A DNA stretch of 21,538 nucleotides from Oleimicrobium sp037445575 (GCA_037445575.1 JBBIKH010000030.1:1-21538), one strand, 5' to 3'; shown: positions 1 through 7,460, numbered from the stretch's first letter. Notes: generated by a model from the sequence alone, not told the origin. Made by a program: numbers and translations.

Positions 1-16
1 CCGGCAACGCCTGGAG

Positions 17-763
17 GTGAGCAACTGCACTCAACTGTCCAGAGTGGCGTCCCAGCCCACACGGTCGCCCCGCGCAAGAACGGGCGCGGTACTGAGCGAT
101 TTTGAGGCGGTTGCTATCGCAGTGGAGACGGTTGCCGCGCGTGCTGGAGCACGCATCGTCGGCTTTACCAGTGCCACGCGTGGGGAAGGGGTCTCCACGT
201 GCGCCGCGGCTGTCTCTTTTCTGTTGGCCGCAAGGGCCCATGCGCCCACCATCAGGAGACAGACCGGATCTCCGTTGGAGCCTGGCCAAGGAGGGCGCGA
301 AGGCCTGGTAGCCTTGGTGGACGCACATTTCGGAGACCCCTTCCTCCACTGCGCATTTGCATTGCCGATCAGCCCGGGGCTGCGCGACGGGCTGCGCCCT
401 GGGCAACCGCTTGCCGGCTTGGCACACCAGGTCAAAGACGCGCAACTGTTGGTTGTTCCTGCCGGCAAGGGACATGGCTCGGCCGGATTGGACTTGCCGC
501 GACTGGCAACTGCTCTCCAGGAATTGGCGCAGCAAGTCAGGTTGGTGCTGGTCGATCTGCCTCCTGTCCTGCACGCGCCAGAAGGAGCGAGGTGCGCCAT
601 GGTGTGCGACGCGGTGGTGATGGTGGTGCGAGCACACCACACCCGCTGGGAGGCTGTGCTGCAGGCGCAGCGAGTCTTGGAAAGGGCAGGTGTCCCCATC
701 CTCGGGGCAGTGCTCAACAGGCGACGTTTTGACCTGCCCAAGTGGCTCTATGAGCGTCTGTAG
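17..763 (+). CDS. CpsD/CapB-like BY-kinase homologue lacking the Walker A lysine
   Basis: A 248-residue P-loop protein of the CpsD/CapB/Wzc-C bacterial tyrosine-kinase family, which normally cycles phosphorylation to control polysaccharide chain length with a membrane partner. The fold landmarks are present: a Walker A region at residues 50-61 (GFTSATRGEGVST), Walker A' near 98-103 (VALVDA), a PSLH-like FLH after it, and Walker B at 176-183 (LVLVDLPP). The Walker A lysine is valine (V59), and the C-terminus has one tyrosine (LYERL) instead of a Tyr cluster, so kinase activity is doubtful. The chosen start is GTG, with GGAG directly abutting it. The frame is open back to base 2, so the true start may lie left of the window. 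It ends 23 bp before the sugar transferase. ParA/MinD-type ATPases are less likely given the LPPVL-to-LN C-terminal pattern. Confidence 0.82.
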   Translation: MSNCTQLSRVASQPTRSPRARTGAVLSDFEAVAIAVETVAARAGARIVGFTSATRGEGVSTCAAAVSFLLAARAHAPTIRRQTGSPLEPGQGGREGLVALVDAHFGDPFLHCAFALPISPGLRDGLRPGQPLAGLAHQVKDAQLLVVPAGKGHGSAGLDLPRLATALQELAQQVRLVLVDLPPVLHAPEGARCAMVCDAVVMVVRAHHTRWEAVLQAQRVLERAGVPILGAVLNRRRFDLPKWLYERL

Positions 764-786
764 TTGAAACATTTGGCGGAGGAAAT

Positions 787-2148
787 GTGCCATCTCTAGA
801 TACCAATCTCACCCACAGGGTGCTCCGCGGTGGACCTGCCGTAGGAGCTGAAAGACCTCCATTGCCGACGGTGGCCCATTCCCCAGCTCGGTCCCATCCC
901 GCGGGCAAGGAGGGAGGCACGGGGGCGCAGGGGCATGCGCCGGCGACAAAGCGTTGGCTCGACCGGATGGCGTTCGCTGACGCACTCCGGAGAGAGCGCC
1001 ATCGGAGCGACCGCTCCGGTTCGCCTTTCTGCTTGATTGTCTTCGAAGTGCCGCAGAGCCAGGGCGTAACAGATGGGCACGCGACGAAGATGCTCCTTGA
1101 GGCCATCGCCAGCGCTTCACGCGACTATGACCTGCGTGCACTCCTCGATTTGCGGCATATAGGCGTGCTGCTGCTGGACACCACTCTCGCTCAAGCACGT
1201 CTGGTGGTGGATAAGATCCTCGCCCGCCTGTGTGAGGCTGAAGGTGGACCCGCCGTGGTTGCCAGCCTCCAGGGGGTGCACATCACCGCCTATCCGGCAA
1301 AACGGGGGAGCTTCAGGCAAGCGCAACTGAAAAGGGGACGTGGTAATACCCTTGGAGATGGGAACAGCCTGACAATGGGGAAGGAGCAGAGAGTTGGTCG
1401 GACCACCGGGGACGTCTTTCCGGTGATCTGGGACAGCACCTGCCTCTCCCTTGAGCAAACGGTGAGGCGTACACCGCTCTTCCTGGATCTTGCTCATCGT
1501 CCCAGTGTGGCTTACCGGCTGGGCAAGCGCCTCATGGACATCTTCGGTGCGGCCATAGCGCTGGTGCTTGCGGCACCGCTGATGGCAGTGATCGCCGCAG
1601 TCGTGAGGCTGACCTCCAAAGGGCCGGCGCTGTTCAAGCAGCAACGTATCGGGTACCAGGGGCGGCCGTTCACCATGTTCAAGTTCCGCACCATGCGCGT
1701 CGGCTGCGACGATGCCCTCCACCGGCAGTACGTGAGGAAGCTTATCCAAGGGCGAAACGGTGAGATCAACTTTGGTACGGCAGACCGGCCACTCTACAAG
1801 TTGGCAAACGATCCGCGCATAACCCCGGTGGGCCATTTTCTCCGCAGGACGAGTCTGGATGAGCTTCCCCAGTTGATAAATGTCTTGCTCGGCCAGATGA
1901 GCTTGGTGGGTCCGCGGCCGCCCCTGCCCTTTGAGGTAGAGTCCTACAAGAGCTGGCACCTGCGTCGGATTCTTGAGGCGAAACCGGGGATCACCGGCCT
2001 GTGGCAGGTGTACGGCCGCAGTGCCACCACCTTTGACGAAATGGTGAGGCTGGATCTGCTCTATGCGCGCCAGCACTCGTTGCTGTTGGACATCAAACTC
2101 ATACTGAAAACGCTCACGGCAGTGGTTGCGGCCAACGGCGCCCTGTGA
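787..2148 (+). CDS. Polyprenyl-phosphate sugar-1-phosphate transferase with N-terminal GGDEF-like domain
   Basis: A 453-residue enzyme predicted to transfer a sugar-1-phosphate from a UDP-sugar to undecaprenyl phosphate, the first step of repeat-unit assembly at the inner membrane face. Residues 246-453 form a complete bacterial sugar transferase domain: KRLMDIFGAAIAL entering a hydrophobic segment (about 252-274), QQRIGYQGRPFTMFKFRTM (285-303), RITPVGHFLRRTSLDELPQ (344-362), SLVGPRP (372-378) and KPGITGLWQV (399-408). The usual N-terminal multi-pass membrane region is absent. Residues 57-172 instead look like a soluble, degenerate GGDEF-type domain (RRERHRSDRSGSPFCLIVFEV, then IGVLLLDTTLAQARLVVDKIL) without a GGDEF signature. 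The GTG start has GGAGGA a few bases upstream. The first 55 residues look unstructured. The family call is firm; sugar specificity is unknown. Confidence 0.93.
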   Translation: MPSLDTNLTHRVLRGGPAVGAERPPLPTVAHSPARSHPAGKEGGTGAQGHAPATKRWLDRMAFADALRRERHRSDRSGSPFCLIVFEVPQSQGVTDGHATKMLLEAIASASRDYDLRALLDLRHIGVLLLDTTLAQARLVVDKILARLCEAEGGPAVVASLQGVHITAYPAKRGSFRQAQLKRGRGNTLGDGNSLTMGKEQRVGRTTGDVFPVIWDSTCLSLEQTVRRTPLFLDLAHRPSVAYRLGKRLMDIFGAAIALVLAAPLMAVIAAVVRLTSKGPALFKQQRIGYQGRPFTMFKFRTMRVGCDDALHRQYVRKLIQGRNGEINFGTADRPLYKLANDPRITPVGHFLRRTSLDELPQLINVLLGQMSLVGPRPPLPFEVESYKSWHLRRILEAKPGITGLWQVYGRSATTFDEMVRLDLLYARQHSLLLDIKLILKTLTAVVAANGAL

Positions 2149-2152
2149 GCGC

Positions 2153-2160
2153 AAGGAGGT
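2153..2160 (+). promoter_or_regulatory. Strong Shine-Dalgarno site for the Gfo/Idh oxidoreductase gene
   Basis: AAGGAGGT is fully complementary to the 16S anti-Shine-Dalgarno core and lies 8 bases before the ATG at 2169. It sits in the 20-base gap after the sugar transferase. It fixes the start of the first gene of the nucleotide-sugar module and predicts high translation there. Confidence 0.8.
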
Positions 2161-2168
2161 ACTAAGAA

Positions 2169-3176
2169 ATGCTCAACGTGAGTGTCATCGGAGTCGGCTA
2201 TTGGGGGCCGAATTTGGTGCGGAACTTTGCGGCAAACCCCAGGGCGAGGGTGGTCTCGTGCTGCGACCTGGCACAGAACCGCCTGGATTTCATCAAGCGC
2301 GCATATCCGGCGGTGGAGACAACCACCGACTATCGGCGGGTCATTCATGACCCCACAATCGACCTCGTAGTGGTATGCACCTCCGTGGCCACCCATTTTG
2401 AGATCGCCCGGGAGGCGCTCCTGGCCGGAAAGCACGTGCTCCTGGAGAAACCCATGACGGCCACCAGCGCGCAGGCCGAGGAACTGGTGGAGCTGGCTGA
2501 GCGCAAGAATTTGCACCTCTTTGTGGACCACACGTTCATCTACACGGGGGCTGTGCGGAGAATCAAGGAGCTCATCGACAGCGGCGAGCTGGGCAAGCTC
2601 TATTACTTCGACTCCGTCCGGGTGAACCTGGGTCTGTTCCAGCACGATGTCAACGTGCTCTGGGATCTTGCGCCCCACGACGTCTCCATCATGCACCACC
2701 TGCTGCCCGGCAAGCCCGAGAGTGTGGTGGCCACAGGCATCGACAACTTTGGTAACGGCCTGGAAAACGTCGCCTACCTGACGGTCTACTACCCAGATCA
2801 TCTCATCGCCCACGTGCACACCAACTGGCTGTCGCCGGTGAAAATCCGGCAGACACTTCTGGCGGGCAGCAAGAAGATGGTCGTGTGGGACGACAACCAG
2901 CCGAGCGAGAAGGTGCGCATCTACGACAAAGGGGTCGATGTGGTGGAAAGCGTCGACCAGGTCTACCACATGCTCGTCCAATACCGCACCGGCGACATGT
3001 ATTGCCCCAAGATCGACAGCAAAGAAGCGCTGGCCGTGGAGGTGGAACGCATCATCGACTGCCTGGAAACGGGCACGGACGGCGTGGCGGATGGCCGCGA
3101 CGGGTTGCAGGTAGTGCGCATTCTGGAGGCTGCGCAAATTTCCGTCAAAGCGAGAGGGAAGGAAGTGAAAATATGA
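2169..3176 (+). CDS. Gfo/Idh/MocA-family sugar dehydrogenase (candidate nucleotide-sugar 3-dehydrogenase)
   Basis: A 335-residue NAD(P)-dependent oxidoreductase of the Gfo/Idh/MocA family. The Rossmann motif is at residues 8-15 (GVGYWGPN). The family EKP is at 93-95, with Lys94 the expected catalytic lysine. The second-domain active-site segment is WDLAPHDVSIMHHLL at 165-179. It is followed directly by an acetyltransferase and a DegT aminotransferase, the same set as WbpB/WbpD/WbpE or WlbA/B/C. These make UDP-2,3-diacetamido-2,3-dideoxy-glucuronate by oxidising C3, transaminating it and acetylating the new amine. As I recall, classical WlbA/WbpB proteins begin with a GAAGYIAPRH-type motif, and this one has GVGYWGPN, so the substrate comes from context. 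The stop overlaps the next start (ATGA at 3173). Confidence 0.9.
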   Translation: MLNVSVIGVGYWGPNLVRNFAANPRARVVSCCDLAQNRLDFIKRAYPAVETTTDYRRVIHDPTIDLVVVCTSVATHFEIAREALLAGKHVLLEKPMTATSAQAEELVELAERKNLHLFVDHTFIYTGAVRRIKELIDSGELGKLYYFDSVRVNLGLFQHDVNVLWDLAPHDVSIMHHLLPGKPESVVATGIDNFGNGLENVAYLTVYYPDHLIAHVHTNWLSPVKIRQTLLAGSKKMVVWDDNQPSEKVRIYDKGVDVVESVDQVYHMLVQYRTGDMYCPKIDSKEALAVEVERIIDCLETGTDGVADGRDGLQVVRILEAAQISVKARGKEVKI

Positions 3177-3655
3177 AGCATATCTGCATTGCCGACAGCG
3201 TCAAGCTTGGCAAGGACGTCAAGATCTACGACTTTGTCAACCTCTACGGGTGCGAAATCGGCGACGGCACAAAGATCGGCACCTTTGTGGAAATCCAGAA
3301 GGGGGCAAAGGTCGGGAGAAACTGCAAAATCTCCAGCCACACGTTCATCTGTGAAGGCGTGACCATCGAGGACAACTGCTTCATTGGGCACGGGGTAGTC
3401 TTCATCAACGACCGCTACCCCCGGGCGACCACTGCTGATGGTGCGCTACAGACGGAAGCCGATTGGTCGGTGGTGCCAACGCTTGTGAAGCAGGGTGCAT
3501 CAATTGGCTCCAACGCGACCATCCTGTGTGGCGTCACCATCGGAGAAAATGCCATTGTCGGGGCGGGCAGCGTGGTCACGCGCAACGTCCCCCCGAATAC
3601 CATCGTCGCCGGTCATCCGGCACGGGTGCTGCGTCGCATCAACCAAAAGGAGTAA
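3173..3655 (+). CDS. Left-handed beta-helix (hexapeptide) sugar N-acetyltransferase
   Basis: A 160-residue acyltransferase built almost entirely of hexapeptide repeats, for example IGDGTKIGTFVEI, VGRNCKI, IEDNCFIG and IGSNATILCGVTIGENAIVG, ending in VVTRNVPPNTIVAGHPARVL. The GHGVVFINDRYPRA segment near residues 73-86 matches the loop typical of WbpD/WlbB-like 3-N-acetyltransferases. It probably uses acetyl-CoA to acetylate the amine installed by the neighbouring aminotransferase and acts in the cytosol as a trimer, as the family does. The start is the ATG at 3173, overlapping the dehydrogenase stop as ATGA. An in-frame upstream extension to 2885 lies wholly inside the dehydrogenase gene and gives arginine/glycine-rich out-of-frame sequence, so it is rejected. 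The aminotransferase gene starts 7 bases after the stop. Confidence 0.92.
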   Translation: MKHICIADSVKLGKDVKIYDFVNLYGCEIGDGTKIGTFVEIQKGAKVGRNCKISSHTFICEGVTIEDNCFIGHGVVFINDRYPRATTADGALQTEADWSVVPTLVKQGASIGSNATILCGVTIGENAIVGAGSVVTRNVPPNTIVAGHPARVLRRINQKE

Positions 3656-3662
3656 AACGAGG

Positions 3663-4796
3663 ATGAAAGTACCGTTCCTGGACCTCAAGGCTCAGTATCA
3701 GTCCATCGAGGAGGAAGTGCGGGAAGCGGTGCGGGCGGTGATGGAGAAGACCGCTTTTGCGGGCGGTCCGTTTGTGGAGCAGTTCGAAAAGGAGTTTGCC
3801 GCTTTTTGCGGCACCAAGTATGCCCTGGGTGTGAGCAGCGGCACCTCTGCCCTGCACCTAGCGCTGCGCGCCTTGGAAGTGGGCCTCGGCGATGAGGTAA
3901 TCACGGTTCCGAATAGCTTCATCGCCACCGCAGAGGCAATCTCCTTCTGCGGCGCCACGCCGGTCTTCGTGGATGTGGACGAGCGCACGTACACCATGGA
4001 CCCGGCTCTGTTGGAGAAGGCTATCACCAAAAAGACCAAGGCTATTATCCCCGTACATCTGTTCGGGCAGATGGCGGACATGGAGCCCATCATGGCGATA
4101 GCGCGCGCCCATGGTCTATGCGTCATCGAGGATGCCTGCCAGGCGCACGGGGCCGAGTACAAAGGGCAAAAAGCCGGCTCCATCGGCGATGCCGGCTGCT
4201 TTAGCTTTTACCCGGGGAAGAACCTGGGCGCCTACGGCGAAGCGGGGGCGGTCGTCACCAACAACGAAGAGGTGGCGACCCGCATCCGCATGCTTCGCGA
4301 TCATGGACAGGCGAAAAAGTATTTCCATCATATGCTCGGCTGGAATGACCGCATGGACGGTATCCAGGCAGCGATACTCAGCGTCAAGTTGCGCTATCTT
4401 CCGGAATGGAATGCAGCAAGGCGTGCGCACGCTGCGCTTTACCACCGCTTGCTTTTCGGCAACACGGCCATCGTGACACCCTTTGAGGCTCCATATGGGA
4501 AGCACGTCTACCATGTCTACGCCATCCGCAGCGAACAGCGGGACTTGTTGCTGGAGCATCTCGCCAAGCGCGACGTCCACTGCGGCATTCACTACCCGGT
4601 GCCCATTCACCTCCAGGAAGCCTACCGCTTCCTCGGCCTTGGTGAAGGGAGTTTCCCGGTGGCCGAACAGTGCGCGCGGCAGTTTCTCTCCCTACCCATG
4701 TACCCTGAGCTGACGCAAGAGCAGATCGAGTTCGTGGCGCGGGCGATCGAATTATTCGTGATGAAAGAAGCTCTGCGGTACGCGATCGCAGTCTGA
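3663..4796 (+). CDS. DegT/DnrJ/EryC1/StrS-family PLP-dependent sugar aminotransferase
   Basis: A 377-residue aminotransferase acting on keto nucleotide sugars. It starts with the family N-terminus (MKVPFLDLKAQYQSI). It has SSGTSALHLALRAL at 58-71, the PLP-ring Asp at 157 (IEDACQAHGAEYKG) and the Schiff-base Lys at 186 (SFYPGKNLGAYGEAGAV). The family's GIHYPVPIHLQEAY segment is near the C-terminus. All catalytic residues are present and the length is normal. With its two upstream neighbours it probably converts a 3-keto sugar nucleotide to a 3-amino sugar (WbpE/WlbC role), which the hexapeptide enzyme then acetylates. The ATG at 3663 is preceded by AAGGAG at 3647-3652, which overlaps the end of the upstream gene, and by GAGG next to the start. 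An in-frame extension to 3495 runs through the acetyltransferase gene and is not credible. Confidence 0.95.
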   Translation: MKVPFLDLKAQYQSIEEEVREAVRAVMEKTAFAGGPFVEQFEKEFAAFCGTKYALGVSSGTSALHLALRALEVGLGDEVITVPNSFIATAEAISFCGATPVFVDVDERTYTMDPALLEKAITKKTKAIIPVHLFGQMADMEPIMAIARAHGLCVIEDACQAHGAEYKGQKAGSIGDAGCFSFYPGKNLGAYGEAGAVVTNNEEVATRIRMLRDHGQAKKYFHHMLGWNDRMDGIQAAILSVKLRYLPEWNAARRAHAALYHRLLFGNTAIVTPFEAPYGKHVYHVYAIRSEQRDLLLEHLAKRDVHCGIHYPVPIHLQEAYRFLGLGEGSFPVAEQCARQFLSLPMYPELTQEQIEFVARAIELFVMKEALRYAIAV

Positions 4797-4812
4797 GGAT
4801 GCGCAGGGGCAC

Positions 4813-4845
4813 CCGGTGGGGCGAACATCAACTTTGCCCCACCGG
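4813..4845 (+). repeat. Perfect 10-bp inverted repeat (hairpin) between two operon genes
   Basis: CCGGTGGGGC at 4813-4822 is the exact reverse complement of GCCCCACCGG at 4836-4845, with a 13-base loop. It occupies the 76-base gap between the aminotransferase and the DUF354 gene, the longest gap in the window. No T-run follows and the operon continues, so it is not a classical intrinsic terminator. An mRNA-stability element, processing site or partial attenuator would fit. The pairing is seen; the role is inferred. Confidence 0.6.
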
Positions 4846-4856
4846 CGTTGCCGCGC

Positions 4857-4862
4857 AAGGAG
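4857..4862 (+). promoter_or_regulatory. Ribosome binding site fixing the DUF354 gene start
   Basis: AAGGAG lies 10 bases before the ATG at 4873. The longer in-frame start at 4816 would sit inside the stem of the 4813-4845 hairpin and would add 19 residues unlike the family. This site decides for 4873. Confidence 0.65.
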
Positions 4863-4872
4863 TGACCAGGAC

Positions 4873-6021
4873 ATGGGCGCGCTTACAGGACAAGGAGAAA
4901 ATACGAAACCGGCGATCTGGATTGACCTGGACAACTCGCCGCACGTGGTGTTGTTCGCGCCGCTGGTCCCCCGGCTTGAGGAAAAGAGGTACCGAGTGAT
5001 CATTACGGCACGGGATTGTTTCCAGGTGTGCGGCCTTGCCGATCGCGCTGGCCTGGCGTATCGCCGCACCGGGCGGCACTACGGTAGGCACAAGGTGCTG
5101 AAGGTTGTCGGCCTGGTGGTGCGGGCACTGCAATTGGCTCCAGTGGTCGTGCGCGAAAAGCCCGTGCTTGCCCTTTCGCACGGCTCACGATCGCAGATGC
5201 TGTTGGCCGCGGCGCTGCGCATCCCTTGGGTAGTGATGGTCGACTATGAATACGTGCAGCTCTTTCCCTTTTTGCGGGCGAACAAGATTCTGGTGCCTGA
5301 GGTGGTGCCCGCCGCTGCGCTTCGGAAATACGCTCATGAGGTGAGCACCTATCCGGGGATAAAGGAAGACCTGTACGTGCCCTTTTTCCGGCCGGATCCG
5401 CGTTTGCGCGCCCAGTTGGGCGTCTCGGAAAGGGAGGTGTTGGCAGTGGTTCGTCCCCCAGCCAACGAGGCTCATTACCACAATCCCGCTTCTGATGAGC
5501 TTTTCGAGGCGGTCATCGACTTTCTGGGCGCGAACCCGCAGGTGAGGACGGTGTTGTTGGCACGCAACGCTCAGCAGGAGAAGAAAGTAAGGCGCCAGTG
5601 GCCACGACTGGCGGCTACCGGTCGTCTCATGCTGCCGGCAGAGGTAATTGATGGCCTCAATCTCATCTGGCATGCGGATTTGGTGGTGAGCGGCGGCGGT
5701 ACCATGAATCGCGAGGCTGCTGCCCTTGGCGTGCCTGTATACAGCATCTTCCGCGGGCGGATCGGGGCAGTGGACCGCTATCTGGCTGAGCAGGGGCGGC
5801 TCGTGCTCCTGGCCAGTGTCGGCGACATTCGCTCGAAGATCAAGATTGGGCGCAGAGAGAAAGTGGCATCGATGCAACCCGGCAGCACGAAAGCCATGGA
5901 CAAGGTGCTGGCCGAAGTGCTCTCGGTGGCGGCACGCGATGGTGTGGAGGGGCAACCGCTTGGGACCTCGGGGGCGAGTGCCGACCGCACGCCGGGGGTG
6001 CACGGGAGGGCAAGAACATGA
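4873..6021 (+). CDS. DUF354 family protein, GT-B-like putative glycosyltransferase
   Basis: A 382-residue protein of the DUF354 family, whose members resemble GT-B glycosyltransferases and UDP-GlcNAc 2-epimerases and are common in archaeal and bacterial surface-polysaccharide loci. The hallmark N-terminus is at residues 15-25 (IWIDLDNSPHV), followed by RVIITARDCFQ (41-51), GRHYGRHK (67-74) and SHGSRSQML (102-110). A donor-site-like glycine loop lies at 273-288 (SGGGTMNREAAALGVP). No signal peptide or membrane segment is evident, so it is cytosolic. It probably adds a sugar to the lipid-linked repeat unit, but no biochemical role for this family is known to me. The start at 4873 follows from the ribosome binding site and the family N-terminus. 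Its stop overlaps the flippase start (ATGA at 6018). The last 30 or so residues are low-complexity. Confidence 0.85.
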   Translation: MGALTGQGENTKPAIWIDLDNSPHVVLFAPLVPRLEEKRYRVIITARDCFQVCGLADRAGLAYRRTGRHYGRHKVLKVVGLVVRALQLAPVVVREKPVLALSHGSRSQMLLAAALRIPWVVMVDYEYVQLFPFLRANKILVPEVVPAAALRKYAHEVSTYPGIKEDLYVPFFRPDPRLRAQLGVSEREVLAVVRPPANEAHYHNPASDELFEAVIDFLGANPQVRTVLLARNAQQEKKVRRQWPRLAATGRLMLPAEVIDGLNLIWHADLVVSGGGTMNREAAALGVPVYSIFRGRIGAVDRYLAEQGRLVLLASVGDIRSKIKIGRREKVASMQPGSTKAMDKVLAEVLSVAARDGVEGQPLGTSGASADRTPGVHGRART

Positions 6022-7460
6022 GGCTGCGCGCTCTGGCCAAAGACACGTTCGTCTATGCGGTGGGCAACACCGGCCTTCGCGCAGGCGCTTTCCTCCTCAT
6101 CCCGTTGTACACGCACACGCTGGCCATGCGAGACTACGGCCTGCTGGCAACGCTTCTCCTCACCATGCAGATCCTCGGCATCTTCATGGGTCTTGGGGTC
6201 CGGACTGCTTTCATGCGCTTCAGCGGTGAGTTCGCCCAAAGAGGACAGCTGGGGCGTCTGCTGGGGAGTGCCTATGCTTTGGTCTTGACAGGAGGCGCAG
6301 CGGTCACCGTGGTTGCGCTCAGCCTGCTCAAACCCTTGTTTGCTGCCGTGCTGCATGTGGCCGAGCCGGGACCGTTCGTGCTTCTCACCTGCGCAGGTGC
6401 GTTGGCACAGACCTTGTGGATGCTCACCGTCTCGTATTTCCGGGCCAAGAACAGAGGAGGTGTGTTTGTGGCCCTGAACGGGGCGGTGTTCTTGCTCCTT
6501 GCGCTCTGCACTGCGGTGTTTTTGCTCGTCCTGCACGCCGGGCTCAAGGGTGTATTGACCGCCTACATGGTAAGCTACGGCTTCATGTGGCTTGTGGCGA
6601 GCGCGGCAATCGCCAAGGCCGCCGGCCTGGCCGTGAATCGCGGGGTGATGAGACGGCTGGTGCGTTTCGGGTTTCCTCTGGTCTTCTCAATGTCCGGAGA
6701 CCTGGCCATCGACAGCTCCGCCCTCTATGCTATGAGCATCTTCTCCGGTCTCGATGAGGTGGCGGTTTATTCGCTCGGTTTCAAGATCGCACAAATCGCT
6801 GTGATCACCCTCATTCTGCCGTTTCAGCTTGCTTATGAACCGGCCGTATACGGGGTTGTGGATTCGCTTGTGCTGCGGCGGTTCATCGCCGAGGCGCTCG
6901 TTCATCTGCTGCTTGTGTTTGGCGTTATCGCCATGGGCATTGTGTTCGCGTTCAGGGACTTGATGCGTGTGGTGGCCCCTCCGGATTATGGCGCGGCTTA
7001 CGGGGTCGTATTCCTGCTGCTTCCGGGAGTGGCCTCCATCGGGGTGCAATACATTGGTGAGTCCCTCCTTTACCTGCCTGGAAAGACAAAGCTGTCGGCT
7101 GGCATCACCTCGGGGGTCACACTGGTGAGCATTGGGCTCAACATCGGCCTGGTTCGGCTCTGGGGCATGCACGGCGCGGTCCTCGTGTACAACCTGGCAC
7201 ATGTGGCGATTGGACTGTTGTTGCTTGCCGTGGGGATGCGCCACATCCCTGTGGAGCTGGACTGGCGTCGCCTGGGATGGGCGGTCGCCCTCCCGTCAGG
7301 CGACCTGGCACTGTTGTGGGCGCTCAGCCGCGGGCCGGCGAGTGTGTTCTATCCAGCTGCCATCGCGGTTCTGATGAGCACCCTTTGGTGTGTGCGGCAG
7401 CTGGGCGTGGTGGACCTGCCTTTTTGGCGCAAGAAGGAGTTGGCTAAGAATGCGGCCTGA
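6018..7460 (+). CDS. Wzx-type polysaccharide flippase (MOP superfamily)
   Basis: A 480-residue, strongly hydrophobic protein with roughly 12-14 membrane segments. It begins with KDTFVYAVGNTGLRAGAFLLIPLYT, the usual entry into helix 1 of RfbX/Wzx and lipopolysaccharide exporters, followed by LAMRDYGLLATLLLTMQI, a loop typical of the family. Further landmarks are RRLVRFGFPLVFSMSGDLAIDS in the middle and VALPSGDLALLWALS towards the end. It is expected to translocate the polyprenyl-diphosphate-linked repeat unit across the cytoplasmic membrane. It starts within the stop of the DUF354 gene (ATGA), and the polymerase gene starts 8 bases before its stop. Flippase next to polymerase is the standard Wzx/Wzy arrangement. 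Confidence 0.92.
   Translation: MRLRALAKDTFVYAVGNTGLRAGAFLLIPLYTHTLAMRDYGLLATLLLTMQILGIFMGLGVRTAFMRFSGEFAQRGQLGRLLGSAYALVLTGGAAVTVVALSLLKPLFAAVLHVAEPGPFVLLTCAGALAQTLWMLTVSYFRAKNRGGVFVALNGAVFLLLALCTAVFLLVLHAGLKGVLTAYMVSYGFMWLVASAAIAKAAGLAVNRGVMRRLVRFGFPLVFSMSGDLAIDSSALYAMSIFSGLDEVAVYSLGFKIAQIAVITLILPFQLAYEPAVYGVVDSLVLRRFIAEALVHLLLVFGVIAMGIVFAFRDLMRVVAPPDYGAAYGVVFLLLPGVASIGVQYIGESLLYLPGKTKLSAGITSGVTLVSIGLNIGLVRLWGMHGAVLVYNLAHVAIGLLLLAVGMRHIPVELDWRRLGWAVALPSGDLALLWALSRGPASVFYPAAIAVLMSTLWCVRQLGVVDLPFWRKKELAKNAA
7434..7439 (+). promoter_or_regulatory. Ribosome binding site fixing the polymerase gene start
   Basis: AAGGAG inside the end of the flippase gene lies 10 bases before the ATG at 7450. 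It supports that start over an in-frame alternative at 7390, which would add 20 tryptophan/arginine-rich residues encoded by flippase DNA. Confidence 0.6.

Noticed and set aside
1117..2154. Antisense open frame (345 codons) opposite the sugar transferase
   Set aside because: The + strand frame contains a full bacterial sugar transferase domain; the antisense product has no family features.
2061..3137. Long antisense open frame (358 codons) opposite the dehydrogenase gene
   Set aside because: It is rich in His, Val and Asp, has no recognisable domain and mirrors the strongly biased codons of the real gene on the + strand; typical of GC-rich DNA.
2885..3172. Longer N-terminus for the acetyltransferase (start at 2885)
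   Set aside because: The extra 96 residues are an out-of-frame reading of the dehydrogenase gene; the hexapeptide family begins at the ATG at 3173.
4813..4845. Intrinsic transcription terminator
   Set aside because: The hairpin is perfect but is followed by CGTTGCCG and not by a T-run, and the next gene on the same strand follows closely.
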